From Petrosia ficiformis (taxonomy: Eukaryota; Porifera; Demospongiae; Haplosclerida; Petrosiidae), in assembly GCA_947044365.1 (NCBI GenBank), contig OX345636.1, forward strand, positions 30,174,466-30,238,465: 64,000 nucleotides of DNA. Reading direction: 5' to 3'. The translations under genes were made by a program, and so were the position numbers. Position 1 is the stretch's first letter. Every line of letters starts with the position of its first letter. A model generated the notes under the pieces. That model searched no databases. It was given only the letters and a program-made list of their open reading frames with translations, and was not told the DNA's origin. Below are positions 26,101 to 30,926 of the stretch, piece by piece.

Positions 26101-28476
26101 CCTCCATTTTGTAATGATGGATATCTGTACACCAAAATAATTGTAGTATATCTTAATTCCTCTTCTGCATATCAAGAATGGTTTCATAACGAACTTCCTA
26201 AAATTTCACTAAATTGAATAGTAATCTAATTGTAATTAGTAGTATACAAAGTGAATCATATCTGAGACCTTTGCATTTGCTAGTAATAATCTTTATAACT
26301 TAAGATTAATTACAAAATGTTTTTATTGGTGTGATTGTTCATGATCAGCTCTTCATCTAGAGCATAAGATTCAACTTTCTATATTACACATGCACTTAGC
26401 TGGGAAGAAGAAAGCCGTAGATGCATAAATCACTTGCATGAAGACATCGTATGAAAATTTTGTGGTTTTTGTGGCCACATCCACATCTTTAGCTATTTCA
26501 ATTTGATCTATTCACCTGTGTATTGTATAGTAAAATACCTTGTTTCTTATGACTTTTTGTATTGATGATGACTGCTTTGTGTGATTTCAATAATCAATTT
26601 ATGTACATGTATAAATACTAGTATTGTAACCATAGTGACCACTTTTAATTATAGTTTCTTTTAATTTAGTTATAGCCTTAAGGCTTACTAAAAGTGTTTT
26701 AGCTAACTAACTGAAGTATCCATTACTGGCTGATTTTTGTTTTACAAATATTATAGTTCAGTAGACCTGTAATTTAGTATTTTCATTAGTGAAAATGCTT
26801 TACTAAAAGTGGATTTAGTTGTAGTTGTAGTTAACTAAAACAACACTAATAAATACCAAATACAATGTATGCGAGTCATTCAAACTATTAATGTACATGT
26901 AGTATTATAATATTTTGTACTATAAGGTTGATATTAATTTAACATACTGTACTGTACATACATAATCATTATGTACTTGTTCATTTGATAGGTATTAATC
27001 ATGGACCTGTAGTTGCTGGTGTGATTGGTGCTCATAAACCACAATATGATATTTGGGGTAATACAGTGAATGTGGCCAGTAGAATGGATTCTACTGGAGT
27101 ACCAGGAAAGATACAGGTTTGTTTGTACGTACAAATCTATACTCAGGGGAGTTTGCTAAAAGTCAGCATGCACAGAGTCACAGACCCTACTCGCCTAGTC
27201 TGCGATCAAATTGGACAATACCAATGCCAGCACAAATGAATTTTGGATGGTACCCTACATACATAGATATAGTAAATAACAAGGGGGTGTTGCTAAAACG
27301 TGGAATGAAATAGACAAAATTGAAGGGTAAAGAGCTACCTTTGTATCATTGAAAACAGTTTTCTTTCTACGCAAAAAAAAAAAATCTTGATGAGACAGAG
27401 AATTGGCCTGGTTTTATTTGAGAGCTGGATTGTACAGGTCTTTGTTGTTGATAAGCAGTCATTTTGTTTCTTGCATAGTAAAGCTTATTTGCTTCCTGTA
27501 CAAAATTGATGAGTAGCCATTTATATGTAAAAGCATGCAAACATCCTGTAATCAAAATCAATTAACATAGCAAGTAAGGTGGTAATATTATCATTATTGC
27601 ATTCATTTACTTGTTAGTCAAGCAGTTATTGAAGTATAGACCTCTAAGTTAATATGATGTACCGAAAGGTGTATTACATTGTATTATTGCTGATCATGTG
27701 ACCTGTGGCCAATCAGAGTGCAGATATTGCGTCACGTGATTGACCATTAAATCACTTATTGCACACTTTGCTCACCTCTACTAACGAAGCTGCTTCAACA
27801 ACAATGGTAGTTCAACAGATCATCAATAAATCACTTAGAACACACTTGACAGATGTAGCACTTGGGCAGTCAATAAAGGTCTCATTTACATAACGCACTC
27901 GCCTTCGGCTCGTGCATTATGTAAACTCGACCTTTATTGACCCGCCCTCGTGCTACATTAAAACACGTAATCACGGTAAAGTGTGTTCTAACTATTACTT
28001 ATGACATTGTACCTGTATGTACCAGGGTTGGACTATAATTATCATTGCAATAATCATATTGCATGATTTTTGTCTGCCATTTTTATTGCAACAACAAAAT
28101 TGTTGTCTTAATGCAGTTCCATAATAGATAATCACGCACAAAAAAGTAATAATTGTGCAATAATATTATAAGCACGCTAAAAACAAAGATCAGAGGTTTC
28201 ATCTTGCTGTCATGGACAGTATCAAAGTTGCAATGTTTGGGAATAATTGCAAATTTTAATTTTCAATATCGCCCAATGCTAGTATGTACTACTTCTGACA
28301 TTGTTCATGTTTATAACAATAACTATCATAACTCTTTTGTATAGGTTACTAAAGATACTGCTCAAATACTGGAAGACCATGGTTACATAGTTGAAGAAAG
28401 AGGTGAAGTACAAGTGAAGGGTAAAGGAACTCTCATTACATCATTTGTGTTAGGAAAAGGAACAGAAAGAATATAA
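625..28476 (+). CDS. Transmembrane (class III) adenylyl cyclase, 3' part of gene, 19 exons
   Basis: The enzyme makes cyclic AMP from ATP at the plasma membrane under G-protein control. Exons: 625-783, 2361-2490, 3467-3646, 4023-4196, 6223-6269, 7310-7390, 8660-8729, 9962-10059, 10932-11016, 11243-11419, 16933-17025, 20134-20397, 20840-20881, 21701-21817, 22642-22785, 23917-24003, 25745-25859, 26992-27116, 28345-28476. All junctions use GT/AG and every phase matches, giving 772 residues and a stop. Order: end of C1a ('[14 protein letters not shown]'), Ser/Thr/Pro-rich C1b linker, second membrane bundle with a glycosylatable outer loop, then C2. C2 keeps the expected substrate and catalytic residues: Lys in 'EKIKTIG', Asp in 'QYDIWG', Asn and Arg in 'NVASRM', Lys in 'VKGKG'. 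The first membrane bundle and the metal-binding Asp residues of C1a lie upstream of the window. Subtype is not assigned. Exon joins are inferred from splice sites and homology, not transcripts. Confidence 0.95.
784..1341. other. Intron sequence, no feature recognised
   Basis: AT-rich intron with loosely repeated 'acatgtgcag' and 'tgcacatgtg' motifs at 860-1030. No gene or element boundary is seen. Confidence 0.5.
1342..1542. mobile_element. MITE with terminal inverted repeats
   Basis: The left end 'taccataaatcgggaa' and the right end 'ttcccgaattacggta' are inverted copies, extended inward by 'atttcgt' and 'acgaaat'. Length about 200 bp, no coding region. Internal motifs such as 'atttcgaatttttatttttcg' repeat loosely. 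Confidence 0.7.
1736..2280. mobile_element. TIR element carrying a HIRAN exon
   Basis: The ends 'taccgtatagttggtaaaatt' (trimmed) and its inverted partner ending 'aactatacggta' frame about 545 bp, next to TA dinucleotides that could be the target duplication. The element encloses a HIRAN-like coding exon on the + strand with its own splice donor. It sits in the first adenylyl cyclase intron of the window. Confidence 0.7.
1833..2103 (+). CDS. HIRAN-like domain exon inside TIR element
   Basis: The frame contains '[18 protein letters not shown]', '[17 protein letters not shown]' and '[15 protein letters not shown]'. The pattern h-x-G-x-x-h-Y, GE-L, N-x-x-D-x-x-AV and VG-h-LP is that of HIRAN domains, which bind DNA ends in SNF2-type proteins and also occur alone. 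The exon ends at GAG before a consensus 'gtaaga' donor. No ATG is seen near its start, so it is probably an exon fragment. Residue identity is good, function in this context unknown. Confidence 0.6.
2361..2490 (+). CDS. Adenylyl cyclase exon: last strands of C1a
   Basis: It follows 'tttttattag'. The frame reads '[12 protein letters not shown]' then '[13 protein letters not shown]', which closes the C1a domain in this family. The donor is 'gtatgt', phase 0. Confidence 0.92.
2670..2940. repeat. Minisatellite, 'attactgtacttgtgactgt' unit
   Basis: About seven direct copies of 'attactgtacttgtgactgt' joined by variable runs of 'acatgtac', giving a unit of roughly 32-48 bp. The array lies in the intron 2491-3466; the rest of that intron shows nothing recognisable. 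Confidence 0.85.
3467..3646 (+). CDS. Adenylyl cyclase exon: C1b linker, Pro/Thr/Ser-rich
   Basis: Sixty in-frame codons between 'ttgtttcag' and 'gtgaga'. The product is low-complexity (repeated TPxTP motifs such as 'PTPNTP' and '[11 protein letters not shown]'), typical of the poorly conserved, often phosphorylated C1b linker. If not spliced, the frame stops four codons later. Confidence 0.85.
3700..3905. repeat. Minisatellite, three copies of a ~60-70 bp unit
   Basis: Direct copies of a unit containing 'tttaattcaagtacgtgtac', 'atgcatgtgtacatgtactt' and 'cctgcatatcaagtgttg'. It lies in the intron 3647-4022. Confidence 0.8.
4023..4196 (+). CDS. Adenylyl cyclase exon: C1b linker
   Basis: Fifty-eight codons after 'tattttttctag' and before 'gtgagt'. 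Includes '[14 protein letters not shown]'. Phase 0 at both ends. Confidence 0.88.
4384..4891. mobile_element. High-copy MITE, 'gggccatccctatgattgct' family, copy 1
   Basis: Starts 'atggcccatagggccatccc' and ends 'atagggatgtttttttctct'. The subterminal 'catccctatgattgctt' recurs inverted at the other end. Internal landmarks are 'tacgtagttaaggaagttgc' and 'attaatgggcgtggc'. Related copies: 20971-21440, 24049-24473 (reverse), 46338-46830 (reverse), 49632-49866, 51753-51912, 54370-54708, 58783-59003, 62706-62940. Confidence 0.8.
5261..5884. mobile_element. TIR element carrying the second HIRAN-gene exon
   Basis: The left end 'ttaccttagggatacgttta' pairs with the right end 'taaacctgtccttaaggtac', and the inverted match continues inward ('gcgatttgg' against 'ccaaatcgc'). 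The element is about 620 bp. A - strand exon of the HIRAN gene family lies inside. The TIRs differ from those of the element at 1736-2280. Confidence 0.65.
5413..5686 (-). CDS. C-terminal exon of HIRAN-family gene inside TIR element
   Basis: On the - strand, after a 'ttacacag' acceptor, the frame reads '[20 protein letters not shown]' and '[10 protein letters not shown]', then an acidic tail ending 'DSNSDLDS' and a stop. In proteins I associate with this family a 'QGGLEIP' stretch directly follows the HIRAN core, so this resembles the 3' exon matching the 5' exon at 1833-2103. The phases of the two do not join directly, so they come from different copies. Confidence 0.5.
5899..6168. other. 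AT-rich repeat with 'actatcaytatgatag' motifs
   Basis: 'gataggtgatagtga' near 5178 and 'tcactactatcacctagcc' near 6130 are inverted, suggesting an outer element around the HIRAN-exon element. A - strand open frame here has no recognised domain. Confidence 0.35.
6223..6269 (+). CDS. Adenylyl cyclase micro-exon in C1b
   Basis: A 47-nt exon after 'tacatgtag', donor 'gttagt'. It encodes '[15 protein letters not shown]' and ends in phase 2. It is needed to join the phase-0 exon before it to the exon at 7310, which starts with one codon-completing base. It is less certain than its neighbours because it is short. Confidence 0.72.
6270..7024. other. Intron rich in ACATGTAC repeats
   Basis: Dispersed 'tacatgtacatg' blocks at 6355-6500 and 6900-6980. 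No gene or element boundary recognised. Confidence 0.5.
7025..7262 (+). mobile_element. tRNA-derived SINE
   Basis: The head (7025-7091) folds like a tRNA: 'cctagtg' pairs with 'cactagg', with box A-like 'tggcctgctgg' and box B-like 'gtttcaatccc'. The body contains 'ccgcatccttcggaggggat' and 'cggtcggtcccgggg', which resembles a central domain found in SINEs of several animal phyla (from memory, not searched). Confidence 0.7.
7310..7390 (+). CDS. Adenylyl cyclase exon: C1b
   Basis: Encodes '[20 protein letters not shown]' and a basic end, between 'tttttatag' and 'gtacat'. Enters and leaves with split codons that match 6223-6269 and 8660-8729. Confidence 0.87.
7595..7763 (+). mobile_element. 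tRNA-derived SINE with (CTTT)n tail, copy 1
   Basis: A complete cloverleaf-like head at 7620-7692: acceptor 'gccttgg' with 'ctgaggc', anticodon stem 'tctgt'/'acaga', loop 'ccggagt' (anticodon GGA, but C instead of U at position 33), T arm 'gtggg ttcgaat cccac'. Flanking leader 'cagctgagct' and tail 'attgcctcaggtgtctttct' are shared with the copy at 10554, so this is a SINE rather than a working tRNA gene. Confidence 0.8.
7951..8160. mobile_element. Foldback element with ~47-bp arms around a tRNA-like core
   Basis: 'agtccacagaaagacagaca' at the left and 'tgtctgtctttctgtggact' at the right are inverted, and the match runs inward to 'aacaacatgactg'/'cagtcatgttgtt'. Between them, on the - strand (7995-8070), are a box A 'tggcttagtgg' and a perfect box B 'ggttcgagtcc', so a tRNA-derived unit lies inside. 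Confidence 0.7.
8225..8479. mobile_element. hAT-like MITE
   Basis: Ends 'cagaggtggaaataag' and 'gttatttccacctcta' are inverted. The 'GTGGAAATAA' terminus is close to that of the MITE at 9605-9757. About 255 bp, non-coding. Confidence 0.7.
8660..8729 (+). CDS. Adenylyl cyclase exon: end of C1b before second membrane bundle
   Basis: Encodes '[20 protein letters not shown]', matching the conserved segment just before the second membrane bundle of animal adenylyl cyclases. Acceptor 'ttactttag', donor 'gtacat'. Confidence 0.9.
8886..9286. mobile_element. hAT-like MITE, 'tagggctggga' ends
   Basis: 'tagggctgggacgaagg' pairs with the right end 'cttt..cccagccctatt'. Internal 'caccttcgaagcttcg'-like repeats are frequent. 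The inner sequence 8974-9110 is homologous to 63090-63245 near the right edge, so this internal repeat is dispersed. Confidence 0.6.
9312..9881. mobile_element. hAT-like element with perfect 8-bp target duplication
   Basis: Ends 'tagtgttgtacctatact' and 'agtataagttcaacacta'. Flanked by GAAAATAC at 9304-9311 and 9882-9889. It belongs to the same terminal type as 32630-32912. A second MITE (9605-9757) is inserted in it. Confidence 0.8.
9605..9757. mobile_element. hAT-like MITE nested in 9312-9881
   Basis: Ends 'cagggtgggaaataagc' and 'tgttatttcccactctg'. Flanks 'gtatatat' and 'gtatacat' fit an 8-bp target duplication with one change. Internally 'tggtgagcaattccatcacc' and 'ggtgctcaaatgagcactgg' form further short inverted repeats. 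Confidence 0.75.
9962..10059 (+). CDS. Adenylyl cyclase exon: first helix of second membrane bundle
   Basis: Encodes '[20 protein letters not shown]', a hydrophobic helix. Acceptor 'ttttcattcag', donor 'gtaagt', phase 2 at the end. Confidence 0.92.
10060..10553. other. Intron sequence with a lone hAT-like end
   Basis: 'agtagggatgggcgattatg' at 10192 resembles the terminus of the hAT element at 17416. No matching opposite end was found. Confidence 0.4.
10554..10743 (+). mobile_element. tRNA-derived SINE with (CTTT)n tail, copy 2
   Basis: Same SINE as 7595-7763. The tRNA-like head is 10579-10649, two bases shorter in the anticodon stem, with a longer (CTTT)n tract. Both copies end in 'acatctcc(g/t)ataacatcat'. 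Confidence 0.8.
10932..11016 (+). CDS. Adenylyl cyclase exon: membrane helix
   Basis: After 'cccactttcag'. Encodes '[20 protein letters not shown]', then 'LFSMHMLR'. Donor 'gtaaga'. Confidence 0.9.
11038..11215. repeat. (CTGT)n-rich low-complexity tract
   Basis: Imperfect 'ctgtctgtctgt' and 'tctatctgtctc' repeats upstream of the exon at 11243. Confidence 0.7.
11243..11419 (+). CDS. Adenylyl cyclase exon: membrane helix and start of outer loop
   Basis: After 'tattctatag'. Encodes '[18 protein letters not shown]' then an extracellular segment with a likely N-glycosylation site in 'SLNTSTN'. The donor 'gtaagt' is strong. Reading on without splicing adds 31 residues before a stop. Confidence 0.85.
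11609..12720 (-). pseudogene. DIRS-type reverse transcriptase/RNase H remnant
   Basis: Read on the - strand from 12720 the protein shows RT segments '[20 protein letters not shown]', '[18 protein letters not shown]' and the catalytic 'YLDDFLF', then '[16 protein letters not shown]' and '[14 protein letters not shown]'. RNase H follows with '[20 protein letters not shown]'. This layout, with RNase H following RT and no protease, is that of DIRS retrotransposons. The frame is broken by stops and shifts (for example near 12660 and 12560, and between the RT and RNase H frames), so it is inactive. It lies antisense in the 11420-16932 intron. Confidence 0.85.
13454..14458 (-). CDS. DIRS-type gag-like open frame, 334 residues
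   Basis: An intact frame upstream of the RT on the same strand. The C-terminal half has '[11 protein letters not shown]', '[12 protein letters not shown]', '[13 protein letters not shown]' and '[10 protein letters not shown]', then '[10 protein letters not shown]', a pattern I associate with gag-like proteins of DIRS elements. The N-terminal part is Ser/Pro-rich. No tyrosine recombinase was found, so the element is incomplete. The segment 12720-13454 between gag and RT has only broken frames. Confidence 0.7.
   Translation of the reverse strand: MASLNSPPVPTTSEAPTTELLNPAGTFSLSSLSLAVIRLEVCQELDYRAFQPSPQEQGASSSSRPLAQEQGISSSGMPFELIIHVGGLGDSKQCLQLTKALLLQIPKIFVVVTVQLHPQVPRLPLSHTHTLALPTSAVSSLVSTWSSGALIPVDHLPPISSFFRFPAGLPLLAPTQVGLILSPAVKPIPHKLVQAGQFVEIRDLLGNNIALLQQLDFVQGPFQSFSWGPKPRLQELTSLSSWLHCFLAYTAIRTTDQATCDQLTYAWLLIQEYLRHGGNRWLDYDCVFQQQVAINPSLPWNTLYPGLHTSTIIGQRSGTRSFCTLCSGSDHTTN
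14500..14592 (-). pseudogene. Ankyrin repeat fragment
   Basis: The - strand frame starts '[20 protein letters not shown]', which is a clear ankyrin consensus (LL-x-x-GA-x-h-N-x-x-D). It runs into the DIRS gag region downstream. The adjoining 104-bp array (14682 onward) may be derived from the same gene. Confidence 0.55.
14682..15200. repeat. 104-bp tandem array, five copies
   Basis: 'gagtgattccacttc' recurs at 14682, 14786, 14890, 14994 and 15097. Each unit contains 'caatagatccggttatcttt' and 'gatcctgttctagcat'. Segments of about 120 bp before (14605-14725) and after (15204-15335) the array are near-identical direct copies of each other. The - strand of a unit reads like '[10 protein letters not shown]', a possible decayed ankyrin-type repeat, but 104 is not a multiple of three. 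Confidence 0.85.
15531..16810 (-). mobile_element. Internally deleted hAT (ZBED-type) transposon
   Basis: Ends 'agggcatgaacgaatgttat' and its inverted partner '..acatttgttcatgccct'. On the - strand: BED zinc finger (16485-16682, '[20 protein letters not shown]'), the following domain (16235-16500, '[16 protein letters not shown]'), then the hAT C-terminal dimerisation region (15772-16194, '[20 protein letters not shown]', '[13 protein letters not shown]'). The RNase H-like catalytic core between them is missing, so it cannot encode an active transposase. Confidence 0.85.
16933..17025 (+). CDS. Adenylyl cyclase exon: outer loop
   Basis: After 'ttcttttttcag', before 'gtacat'. Encodes '[17 protein letters not shown]', an extracellular loop with an N-C-T glycosylation site. 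The preceding 5.5-kb intron holds a DIRS remnant and a hAT derivative. Confidence 0.85.
17416..19744 (+). mobile_element. Full-length hAT (ZBED-type) transposon with 8-bp target duplication
   Basis: Ends 'tagtgctgggcgatagtact' and the inverted 'agtactatcgcccagcacta'. Both flanks carry GCAGAAAG (17408-17415 and 19745-19752). The 2.33-kb element sits in the 17026-20133 intron in the same orientation as the host gene. Direct target duplication and near-perfect termini suggest a fairly recent insertion, though the transposase is broken. Confidence 0.93.
17846..19560 (+). pseudogene. hAT transposase, frameshifted
   Basis: BED zinc finger '[20 protein letters not shown]' (17880-17980), '[17 protein letters not shown]' (18160), first catalytic Asp region '[14 protein letters not shown]' (18290), second Asp '[15 protein letters not shown]' (18500), '[14 protein letters not shown]', then C-terminal '[14 protein letters not shown]' and, in another frame, '[16 protein letters not shown]' with the catalytic Glu. 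At least four frame changes separate these blocks, so it is a pseudogene. Confidence 0.88.
20079..20131 (+). repeat. (CT)n microsatellite forming a splice polypyrimidine tract
   Basis: About 50 bases of CT repeat end in the CAG acceptor of the 264-nt exon at 20134. Confidence 0.9.
20134..20397 (+). CDS. Adenylyl cyclase exon: last helices of second membrane bundle
   Basis: The largest exon, 88 codons. It contains '[19 protein letters not shown]', '[17 protein letters not shown]' and '[16 protein letters not shown]'. The acceptor sits directly after a long (CT)n microsatellite that serves as polypyrimidine tract. Confidence 0.94.
20398..20839. other. Intron, nothing recognised
   Basis: AT-rich, with 'tacatgtacatgtacat' near 20640. 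Confidence 0.5.
20840..20881 (+). CDS. Adenylyl cyclase micro-exon before C2
   Basis: Fourteen codons, '[14 protein letters not shown]', matching the conserved 'FLWK' segment that precedes C2. Acceptor 'tatatttacag', donor 'gtactg'. Confidence 0.88.
20971..21440. mobile_element. High-copy MITE, 'gggccatccctatgattgct' family, copy 2
   Basis: The best complete + copy: starts 'atggcccgtagggccatccc', ends 'gggatgtttttttctctata'. A short related fragment, 'aaagcaatcatagggaatgc', follows at 21580. Confidence 0.85.
21701..21817 (+). CDS. Adenylyl cyclase exon: start of C2
   Basis: Encodes a charged signalling helix, then '[18 protein letters not shown]', the entry to the C2 domain. Donor 'gtgagt'. 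Confidence 0.93.
21818..22641. other. Intron, nothing recognised
   Basis: AT-rich sequence with no repeat boundary or coding signal that I can support. Confidence 0.45.
22642..22785 (+). CDS. Adenylyl cyclase exon: C2 core
   Basis: Encodes '[15 protein letters not shown]' and '[14 protein letters not shown]', core C2 strands and helix. Phase 0 at both ends. Confidence 0.95.
22786..23916. other. Intron, nothing recognised
   Basis: Contains short palindromic runs of 'acagtgtac' and 'catgcatgcatg' (23090-23410) but no element ends. Confidence 0.45.
23917..24003 (+). CDS. Adenylyl cyclase exon: C2 adenine-binding Lys
   Basis: Encodes '[20 protein letters not shown]'. The Lys of 'IKTIG' corresponds to the adenine-contacting Lys of C2. 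The donor 'gttaat' is weak but keeps the frame; reading through stops 10 codons later. Confidence 0.92.
24049..24473. mobile_element. High-copy MITE, copy 3 (reverse)
   Basis: Begins 'atatagagaaaaaagtatcc' and ends 'catagggatggccctacggg', the reverse of the copies at 4384 and 20971. It lies 45 bp after an adenylyl cyclase exon. Confidence 0.85.
24900..25172. mobile_element. MITE with 'cattcacaatgacctc' ends, copy 1
   Basis: 'cgcattcacaatgacctca' and 'tgaggtcaaggtgaatgtga' are inverted ends. A reverse copy lies at 50340-50605 with the same inner blocks ('aatgaaacaatggattgaaa' against its complement). Confidence 0.75.
25745..25859 (+). CDS. Adenylyl cyclase exon: C2
   Basis: Encodes '[20 protein letters not shown]' and ends 'FQLRIG', splitting the Gly codon before the '[12 protein letters not shown]' strand. 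Donor 'gtaagt'. Confidence 0.93.
25860..26991. other. Intron, nothing recognised
   Basis: AT-rich, no coding or repeat boundary that I can support. Confidence 0.45.
26992..27116 (+). CDS. Adenylyl cyclase exon: C2 catalytic Asn/Arg
   Basis: Encodes '[20 protein letters not shown]' and '[19 protein letters not shown]'. The Asp, Asn and Arg of the C2 active half are all present. Confidence 0.96.
27837..27990. mobile_element. Near-palindromic MITE
   Basis: 'gtcaataaaggtctcattta' and 'taaactcgacctttattgac' form long arms around 'cgccttcggctcg'; the outer parts 'gaacacactt' and 'aagtgtgttc', 'tgtagcac' and 'gtgctaca' extend the pairing to about 150 bp. Confidence 0.75.
28023..28282. mobile_element. 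Possible hAT-like MITE
   Basis: The right end 'aatatcgcccaatgcta' resembles the hAT terminus at 19744. The left end 'ccagggttggactataatta' pairs only partly. Confidence 0.35.
28345..28476 (+). CDS. Adenylyl cyclase last exon, C2 end and stop
   Basis: Encodes '[20 protein letters not shown]' and '[18 protein letters not shown]', then TAA. The Lys of 'KGKG' matches the phosphate-binding Lys of C2. Confidence 0.95.
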   Translation, partial: VTKDTAQILEDHGYIVEERGEVQVKGKGTLITSFVLGKGTERI

Positions 28477-28484
28477 CAATTATT

Positions 28485-28490
28485 AATAAA
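28485..28490 (+). terminator. Poly(A) signal of adenylyl cyclase gene
   Basis: AATAAA begins nine bases after the stop codon, so the 3' UTR may be very short. Confidence 0.6.
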
Positions 28491-29200
28491 CTATGCAAAT
28501 ACAAGATTACCTCTCCAACTCTATAAATTATTTACTTTCTGTTATACTAAAACATAACATTATAACAAATTTTTTATTATAATTAAACTCGTATACCGAC
28601 ACTGTACACCTATAATAATTGTAGGTACATTAGCTTGTATGATCTAGTTTGAAGCAGCTATTATTCTTTGTCTTCAGTTTTTATTTATTGAGTTTCTTTT
28701 AACCATAATTACATAATGATAATCAGAGTTTTTTTACTGTAGCTATTCAGTATTAATAGAAGATATTCTCTTCTCTTGAAAATAATGATAATTATAATTA
28801 TTATACTTTTAGACATTAAACAAATGAATGTTTTACATAAACATAGCAATACTGCAGAGGCATCTTTTCGTAAACATTCATTAGCATATTCAAACAGTTG
28901 TCACGCTCCTTGTAGTGTGATTTATCATTTGAGAGACCAGGTTCCTCTAATAAAAGAATAATAATAGATTATTGTGATACATAATTTAACTGTTGGCATT
29001 ATATCCAGGCTCCATGGCCAGAATACAAGAATCTGCAGGTTACAAAATTAAATATTGTGTATGCACTAAAATACATTTGAAATGACAAATGGTGTCACTC
29101 ATCCTTAAATGAAACTATTAGACACAATCGTTTATAGTATTCCTAGATATCTGGGAAATTAAATTCTCTTTTTTTGGCCAAGAGAGTGGTTATGAAACCA
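28491..29200. other. Intergenic, nothing recognised
   Basis: Downstream of the adenylyl cyclase poly(A) signal. AT-rich; no gene seen. Confidence 0.45.
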
Positions 29201-29396
29201 ACCATACACTAGATAACATTGTTCCTTGTAACAGTTAAGCCCACCATGCATGCATACACTGCATGCAACACTTCCTCTTTGATCTTTGATGTATCACTTG
29301 CAACATTGTTGAGCATTGTTGCAGTGTTACATGATAGATCAAACAGGAGGTGTTGCATTCAACTGTTACAAGCAACAATGCTGCCTAGTGTATGGT
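29201..29396. mobile_element. Palindromic MITE, ~195 bp
   Basis: 'accatacactagataacatt' pairs with '..gcctagtgtatggt'; inner arms 'ttgtaacagtt'/'aactgttacaa' and 'caacacttcctctttgatc'/'gatcaaacaggaggtgttg' also pair, so nearly the whole element is a hairpin. Confidence 0.8.
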
Positions 29397-29879
29397 GATA
29401 AGACTATACTAAAACATGTTTAAAAGTTCTTAGGCTGTGTTTGTTGTAGAAACTTGTTCAAACATAAAATCAATGTGTATTCTTCAGTAACAACCTAACA
29501 GACATATTTCATGTTATGTGTTGTTGTTGTATTATTTGCATAATTATGATTTGTCAGAGCATTACAAAACCAGTACTTAAGTTATTACTATGGTAGATTT
29601 CCTGTATAAATGAATGCACTAAAGTGCAGAACCCTCGCTAAAAAGATGCTACTATGAATGTATGCTTCTCAGCATAAACAATCAATAATGAAACAGGGAG
29701 TCATGGCGTTCCTCATCAACTCAGATTCATATCTCCTCAGAACTGGTGACAAGACTTCAAAGACAGCTGCAGAAACACTTGTTACGACGAGTCCCAAGAA
29801 ACAAAGCGTCTAAGATACAAAACTTTCTGGAATCTTCGACAAAATGCGTATGCATGCTCGATCTCCGCCTACGTTTGGA

Positions 29880-30073
29880 TTAACCAATTTAATTAATAGG
29901 CGTGACTGAGTAACAATGGCGCAAAAAGCCTATTTTTTGACTTTGCACGACTGTATCTTTTCCATCGAAGAGTTTTCTTGCAAATCGCTTGAATCTCGCA
30001 GTAGACCTAGTGTGATCTTTCCTTCGCAGTTACCAAGAATTTTCAAAAGTAAGCCGTTGCAAAGATTAGTGGG

Positions 30074-30114
<41 letters not shown>

Positions 30115-30370
30115 CGATTACTATAACCCTCCGCCTACGCGCTCGGGTTAATAAGGAAAAATGGTAAAGGTAGAAAGTGACAGTCATGGCAAGATTCCAT
30201 GCATTTTTTTTTACTACCAGAATATCAGGAACAATGAACGTGACTTCGTGAGTTATACAAATAGTCATAACTTTATAACCAAAGGTTTTGGAAAAAGGCT
30301 TTTTTTGATCCTTATATAATTTGAAGTCTGCTTGTAGCTTGTTTCGTGTGACGCCTACATTTCATTATCT
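29880..30370. repeat. Dispersed repeat with (CA)n and 'ccctccgcctacg' block
   Basis: Shares 'ccgcctacg..cg(c)gggttaataag', 'agtcataactttataac' and 'tataatttgaagt' with 40838-41046. The order of the blocks differs between the two. An 83-residue + strand frame runs into the (CA)n tract (30077-30112) and has no recognised domain. Confidence 0.6.
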
Positions 30371-30384
30371 ATATTACCTATACG

Positions 30385-30590
30385 CAGATCTGATCTGATA
30401 TTGTCTGTGTGAAATATATAGTTGTATTTATCTAGTTTACAACTGTTCACACATAGTACATTGTTAATTATTCTATTGTTTGTGTGCTATACATATATAT
30501 AGGCAATGCAGTTGCCTATACTGATACTCTACCTATATCTTCAATATAGGCACCTATTCAGATCCTTATACTAGTATAGGTGCAACCCTA
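30385..30590 (+). mobile_element. hAT-like MITE, 'tataggcacctattcag' family, copy 2
   Basis: Direct copy of 1-345, ending 'tactagtataggtgcaaccc'. It lacks the far left end present in the complete copy at 32630. Confidence 0.75.
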
Positions 30591-30808
30591 TTATCAATGC
30601 AAGGTTAACTAGCAATGTTTCAACTACATACATTGGTATATAGGAAAGAACAAATCAATCATAAACAGCTTATTGTTCCATCTTGTTTACCACCAAACCA
30701 GCCAGAACAAACTGACGAGTCGTTTTGGGTATGTACGATGAAATAGACTCAGTTGAATACTAAGAGGTGTGTGAGTGGCTATTTCTATGTCTACGATATT
30801 TAAGCTTG

Positions 30809-30814
30809 TTTATT
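30809..30814 (-). terminator. Poly(A) signal of EXTL2-like gene
   Basis: AATAAA on the - strand, about 113 bases downstream of the stop codon. Confidence 0.5.
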
Positions 30815-30926
30815 AAATAATATCCCAAGCCATTTCAAAGGTTGTATGACACTATAATTACTACAGTAATTATATTATGCTTAAAACATGAACATACACA
30901 TAATTATACACACATATAAACCCAAT

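Noticed and set aside
29916..30167. 83-codon frame ending in a (TH)n run
   Set aside because: The end is a translated (CA)n microsatellite within a dispersed repeat; coding role not supported.
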